This document shows positions 5,790 through 8,890 of a DNA stretch of 8,890 bases, one piece after another. The stretch spans positions 1-8,890 of the forward strand of contig JALSTF010000204.1 of the NCBI GenBank assembly GCA_026983895.1, written 5' to 3'. The DNA comes from Sulfurovum sp. Lineage in GTDB: Bacteria > Campylobacterota > Campylobacteria > Campylobacterales > Sulfurovaceae. A program made the translations under genes and the position numbers. Numbering within the stretch: the first letter of the stretch is position 1; each line of letters starts with the position of its first letter. The notes under the pieces are model-generated. The model did no database searches and was not told the origin of the DNA. It saw nothing but the letters and a program-made list of their open reading frames with translations.

Positions 5790-7601
5790 ATGCAGAAATA
5801 TATAGTGGTGATCATATTGTGTCTGATACAGGGGCTGTACGGTGCTGATATCAACGCGACACTGATAGAGGCGAATACCACTGCCTATAAAACGCTGTTA
5901 CAAAAACTTCCCGATGTGAACCTTACGGCGGAAGAGGCGCTTGAAAAGACTTTATTGAGCGAGTTGAGCAAGGCCTGGTCTCCCAAAGCCGCTGTGACCG
6001 TACCCAAAACCATTACCAATGAAAAGATGTACAGAAAGCTCTTCATGCGTTATGTGAGCGATATCCGTGATATTGATGCCTTGGTAGAAAAACTTGAAAA
6101 GACCAAAGAGAAGATCACACTTGTTGAAAAACGGATCGCACAGGCCAGGCCGGATGATGAAGATCTCTTCTCCATGCAGCTTCAGGATGCGTTCTATCAT
6201 AAACATATTCAGCACTATATCGCACAGATAAAAGAAAGAAATGCACGAAAAAATGCTCTCTCCGCACTTTTTGAGGCACACCTTGAAGAGATCCCCCTGC
6301 CTGCCGAAAAAATAAGGGAACGGTTGAGTGTTTACTCAAGGCTGGCAAAGAAATACAAAGAGACGTTGACCAAACTGAAAATAGAACAGGATCAGATAGT
6401 ACTGGGAAATAACAAAGAAAAGATCCGGCAGGTAGAAAGCAAGATCAAAGAGATGAAACGTGCCTATCTTTTTATTTTGAACGATATGCTTTCAGAACGT
6501 TTCCTGCTTTTTTCGTCAGCATTGCAGCAGAAGGATGAGACGGCATTTTTTCTGGGCAGGGAGATACGTGATCAGATAAAAGAGATGAATACCGTTGCCT
6601 CTTCCGAAGTCTATAACGGTGTCGTACCGCTGCTCCTCTCCATGGAAAACCGCTATATGGGGCACTTGAGTACACTGGTCTTTGCAGGGAAAGAAGAGGT
6701 TGGAAAGATCTTTTCAACGACATGGCGCTATATTAACAGGCCGCTCTTTTCTACAGAAGAGACACCTATCAGCATCTTTAAGATCATTGTTACCATGATC
6801 ATCATCGTTTTCGGTTTTCTCATTGCCGGGGTCTATCAGCGCAAGGTCAGGCAGCTGACGGAAGGAAAACGTTCCATCACCCAGTCAACACAGACCATGC
6901 TTGCCAATATGGGCTATTATCTCATCATTGTCATAGCATTCTTTGTTGCGCTGAATGCCCTCGGGCTCAAACTCTCCTCTCTGGCACTGGTCGCCGGGGC
7001 ACTTTCCGTAGGTATCGGTTTCGGACTGCAGAATATCGTTTCGAACTTTGTTTCAGGATTGATACTCATGTTTGAAAGAAGCATCAAAATAGGGGATTTC
7101 GTTCAACTGAACGAAAACAACCTGAGCGGACATGTGACCGATATCCGTATGCGTTCCACCACCATCAACACCAATGACAATATCGATATCATCGTACCCA
7201 ACCAGGAATTCATTCAACACGATGTCATCAACTGGACCATGAACGACAAGATACGCCGTTTCGAAATCCCTTTTGGTGTCAAGTACGGTACCGATGCGGA
7301 AAAGCTTGTCGGGATCATCCTCAAAGCGGTTAACCAAAGCGGTTTTACAGACATCTATATCAATGGCGAAAAACATACAAGGGTCCTGATGACCGAGATG
7401 GGGGACAGCAGTGTGAATTTTGTACTCCAAATATGGATCAAAGGCAATGATATCCTTTTTCCCAAACGAACAGCTTCACGTTTTTTGATACTCATCTATA
7501 AAACACTCTATGAAAATGATATCGAGATACCGTTCCCTCAGCGTGATCTTCATATACGCTCCGTAGATACCGTAATTCCTGTGCGTATGGCAGAAAAATA
7601 G
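5790..7601 (+). CDS. MscS-family mechanosensitive ion channel with periplasmic coiled-coil domain
   Basis: 603 residues from the ATG at 5790. Residues 1-18 are a signal peptide (MQKYIVVIILCLIQGLYG). About 300 periplasmic, mostly helical residues follow, with heptad-like Lys/Glu-rich stretches at 91-120 and 173-226. Then come membrane helices at about 329-347 and 372-393, and the pore helix TM3 (397-428, with GALSVGIGFGLQNIVSNF and FERSIKIGDFV) characteristic of MscS. The cytoplasmic beta and C-terminal domains end in IEIPFPQRDLHI (578-589), a family hallmark. E. coli MscS has 286 residues; this is a larger MscK/YnaI/YbdG-like architecture. The channel opens under membrane tension to release solutes on hypo-osmotic shock. 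The frame stays open 119 codons further upstream, but that part lies over the opposing gene. ATGs at 5772 and 5778 lack a Shine-Dalgarno; 5790 has AGAGGG (5781-5786), rather close at three bases. Confidence 0.93.
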   Translation: MQKYIVVIILCLIQGLYGADINATLIEANTTAYKTLLQKLPDVNLTAEEALEKTLLSELSKAWSPKAAVTVPKTITNEKMYRKLFMRYVSDIRDIDALVEKLEKTKEKITLVEKRIAQARPDDEDLFSMQLQDAFYHKHIQHYIAQIKERNARKNALSALFEAHLEEIPLPAEKIRERLSVYSRLAKKYKETLTKLKIEQDQIVLGNNKEKIRQVESKIKEMKRAYLFILNDMLSERFLLFSSALQQKDETAFFLGREIRDQIKEMNTVASSEVYNGVVPLLLSMENRYMGHLSTLVFAGKEEVGKIFSTTWRYINRPLFSTEETPISIFKIIVTMIIIVFGFLIAGVYQRKVRQLTEGKRSITQSTQTMLANMGYYLIIVIAFFVALNALGLKLSSLALVAGALSVGIGFGLQNIVSNFVSGLILMFERSIKIGDFVQLNENNLSGHVTDIRMRSTTINTNDNIDIIVPNQEFIQHDVINWTMNDKIRRFEIPFGVKYGTDAEKLVGIILKAVNQSGFTDIYINGEKHTRVLMTEMGDSSVNFVLQIWIKGNDILFPKRTASRFLILIYKTLYENDIEIPFPQRDLHIRSVDTVIPVRMAEK

Positions 7602-7631
7602 TATCATTACTTTCAGTTAATCTTCAGAGAG

Positions 7632-7637
7632 TAGAAT
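7632..7637 (+). promoter_or_regulatory. possible -10 box for the HdeD-family gene
   Basis: TAGAAT, one mismatch from consensus, 30 bases before the ATG; TATACA at 7643-7648 is an alternative. No hairpin terminator is visible between the channel gene and this gene, so read-through from the channel promoter is equally possible. Confidence 0.25.
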
Positions 7638-7667
7638 ACCGCTATACAAAAATAAAAAGGATCAATC

Positions 7668-8231
7668 ATGTGGAAACCTCCAAAAGAGCTCGGAGAGCTC
7701 GAAGTCTTTAAGAAAAATGCTAAGACCGTAGGGGTCATTCTGATGGTGATAGGATTTCTCGGTGCGATGTTCCCTGTCGCGGCATCAGTGACCACCGTGG
7801 TCTTCGTTGCCTGGCTGCTCCTGATGAGTGCTTTCCTTGTGGGGTACTTTACCTACAAGACAGATGCAAGCGACTGGAAAGGATGGCTTAAGAGCATCAT
7901 TTTTCTGGGTGTGGGGCTCTATATGCTGCTCAATCCGGCAGGGGGCATCGCTACACTCGGTCTGCTGTTCTCCATCTACTTCTTCATGGATTCTTTCAGC
8001 GGATTTACCTTGGCTTCTTCGTTCTATCCGCATAAAGGATGGGGTATTTGGGCCTTTAATGCTGTCCTGTCACTGCTCATGGCGATGATCTTCGTGATCG
8101 GCTGGCCGCATACTTCCGTTCTGCTCATCGGCCTTCTGGTAGGCTTCAGCCTCTTCTTCGACGGATTGGCCCTGGTGATGGGTGCCAATGTCTTCGAGAA
8201 AGTCTTCAAAGACAACAATGAACAGCAGTAA
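7668..8231 (+). CDS. HdeD/DUF308-family six-helix membrane protein
   Basis: 187 residues, inner membrane. Six hydrophobic segments at about 19-38, 41-62, 73-89, 91-113, 127-146 and 149-173. They form three internal repeats, each two helices around a Pro-containing turn: GFLGAMFPVAAS (29-40), GLYMLLNPAGG (83-93) and IFVIGWPHTS (141-150). This is the HdeD family pattern. E. coli HdeD belongs to the acid fitness island and protects at high cell density, by a mechanism not established. The C-terminus is a short charged tail (EKVFKDNNEQQ). The ATG has AAAGG (7656-7660) at seven bases. It starts 66 bases after the channel gene and its last 14 bases overlap the following permease gene. G+C is visibly higher here than in the genes to the left. 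Confidence 0.85.
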   Translation: MWKPPKELGELEVFKKNAKTVGVILMVIGFLGAMFPVAASVTTVVFVAWLLLMSAFLVGYFTYKTDASDWKGWLKSIIFLGVGLYMLLNPAGGIATLGLLFSIYFFMDSFSGFTLASSFYPHKGWGIWAFNAVLSLLMAMIFVIGWPHTSVLLIGLLVGFSLFFDGLALVMGANVFEKVFKDNNEQQ

Positions 8232-8890
8232 AAAAGCATTCGGACTCTGGTCCGCTGTGTTTCTGGGTATCGGTTCCATGGTGGGAGCGGGGATCTTTAT
8301 CGTCATCGGGCAGGCGGGTGCCATTGCAGGAAATCTCGTGTGGCTCTCTTTCGTCTTTGGCGGAGCGGCTGCACTGCTCAGCGGATATTCGCTGGCCAAA
8401 CTGGCCATTGCCTACCCATCGCGTGGCGGTATCGTAGAGTATCTGGTGCAGGGGTTTGGGGAAGGGGTCTTTTCCGGAAGTGCAGGTGTACTGTTTTACT
8501 TTTCGCAGCTCATCGCCATTGCAGCAGTGGCCAAATCGTTCGGTGCCTATGCCGGAACCTTCATGCATGGCAGCATGATGGTCCAGAACAGCTTTGCACT
8601 GGGGATCGTGGGTCTTTTCACGCTTATCAACCTTGTGGGTGCTTCGCTGGTTGCAAGATCGGAAAATGTCATTGTCTTCATCAAATTGTCCATATTGATC
8701 GCTTTTGCCGGAGTAGCCCTCTTCTATATCGACCCCAAACTGCTGAGCACATCGGATATGCCGCCTTTTGACAGTATGCTTTTTGCCATAGGCTTGACCT
8801 TTTTTGCCTATCAGGGATTCAGTGTCATCACCAATACGGTAGAAGATATGACCGATCCCAGACGGACGATGCTTAAAGCAATGGTCATTA
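8218..8890 (+). CDS. APC-superfamily amino-acid/polyamine-type permease, 3' end outside window
   Basis: The frame is open from the ATG at 8218 to the right edge (224 residues visible; family members have about 420-500 and 12-14 helices). Motifs: the TM1 signature GIGSMVGAGIFIVIGQAG (17-34), TM2 at about 40-65 ending YPSRGG (66-71) before a short loop, TM3 about 84-112, TM4 about 125-145, TM5 about 151-171, and TM6 IGLTFFAYQGFSVITNTVED (191-210) followed by the DPRRTM loop (213-218), all typical of the AA_permease_2 branch. It is a proton- or antiport-driven importer of an amino acid or amine; the substrate cannot be told. The start lies 14 bases inside the HdeD-family gene with only a weak Shine-Dalgarno (AAAGA), which suggests translational coupling. 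No other Met precedes the TM1 signature. Overlapping frames on both strands here are shadows. Confidence 0.9.
   Translation, partial: MNSSKKAFGLWSAVFLGIGSMVGAGIFIVIGQAGAIAGNLVWLSFVFGGAAALLSGYSLAKLAIAYPSRGGIVEYLVQGFGEGVFSGSAGVLFYFSQLIAIAAVAKSFGAYAGTFMHGSMMVQNSFALGIVGLFTLINLVGASLVARSENVIVFIKLSILIAFAGVALFYIDPKLLSTSDMPPFDSMLFAIGLTFFAYQGFSVITNTVEDMTDPRRTMLKAMVI

Noticed and set aside
8340..8771. 143-residue + strand frame and long - strand frames in the right end
   Set aside because: They are shadows of the higher-G+C permease gene; their translations are rich in Cys, Arg and His with no hydrophobic pattern, while the permease frame has clear APC motifs.
1..8890. CRISPR arrays, insertion sequences, tRNA/rRNA genes, riboswitches and attachment sites
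   Set aside because: No regularly spaced repeats, transposase motifs, tRNA arms, or long structured leaders were seen; intergenic gaps are all below 200 bases.

Overview
The window looks like chromosomal DNA of a Campylobacterota (Epsilonproteobacteria) bacterium, most likely a Sulfurovum-like sulfur/hydrogen-oxidising relative. This rests on the short Campylobacter-type glucose-6-phosphate isomerase, TATAAT-type -10 boxes without clear -35 boxes, A/T-rich coding sequence with tightly packed genes, and a G8 homopolymer. The assignment is by impression of protein style, not by a search. There is no sign of phage, insertion sequence, CRISPR, tRNA or rRNA.

Region 1 (1-2743, + strand) is carbon storage: the 3' part of glgB (glycogen branching enzyme, cut by the left edge) followed 10 bases later by a complete pgi. 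They form one transcription unit linking glycogen to hexose phosphates. A GC-rich hairpin (2745-2764) separates it from the convergent gene behind it.

Region 2 (2771-5138) centres on a Crp/Fnr-type regulator (4096-4815, +) transcribed divergently from an exported YfdX-family protein (3904-2771, -). The 191-base gap between them is the most interesting part of the window. It holds a candidate yfdX promoter with a 22-bp interrupted palindrome centred exactly at -41.5, a TATAAT box for the regulator followed by a second, different palindrome over the predicted transcription start, and a run of eight G residues serving as the regulator's Shine-Dalgarno. A small protein of unknown function (5138-4812, -) runs tail to tail into the regulator, and the two stop codons share the bases CTAG.

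Region 3 (5216-8890) has a small membrane-anchored protein of unknown function (-), then a rightward series: an MscS-family mechanosensitive channel with a large coiled-coil periplasmic domain, a six-helix HdeD/DUF308 membrane protein, and the 5' part of an APC-superfamily amino-acid/polyamine-type permease that starts inside the HdeD gene. The permease is cut by the right edge. YfdX and HdeD are both linked to acid/envelope stress in Escherichia coli, and MscS to osmotic shock, so the right two thirds of the window can be read as an envelope-stress neighbourhood. That functional link is inference.
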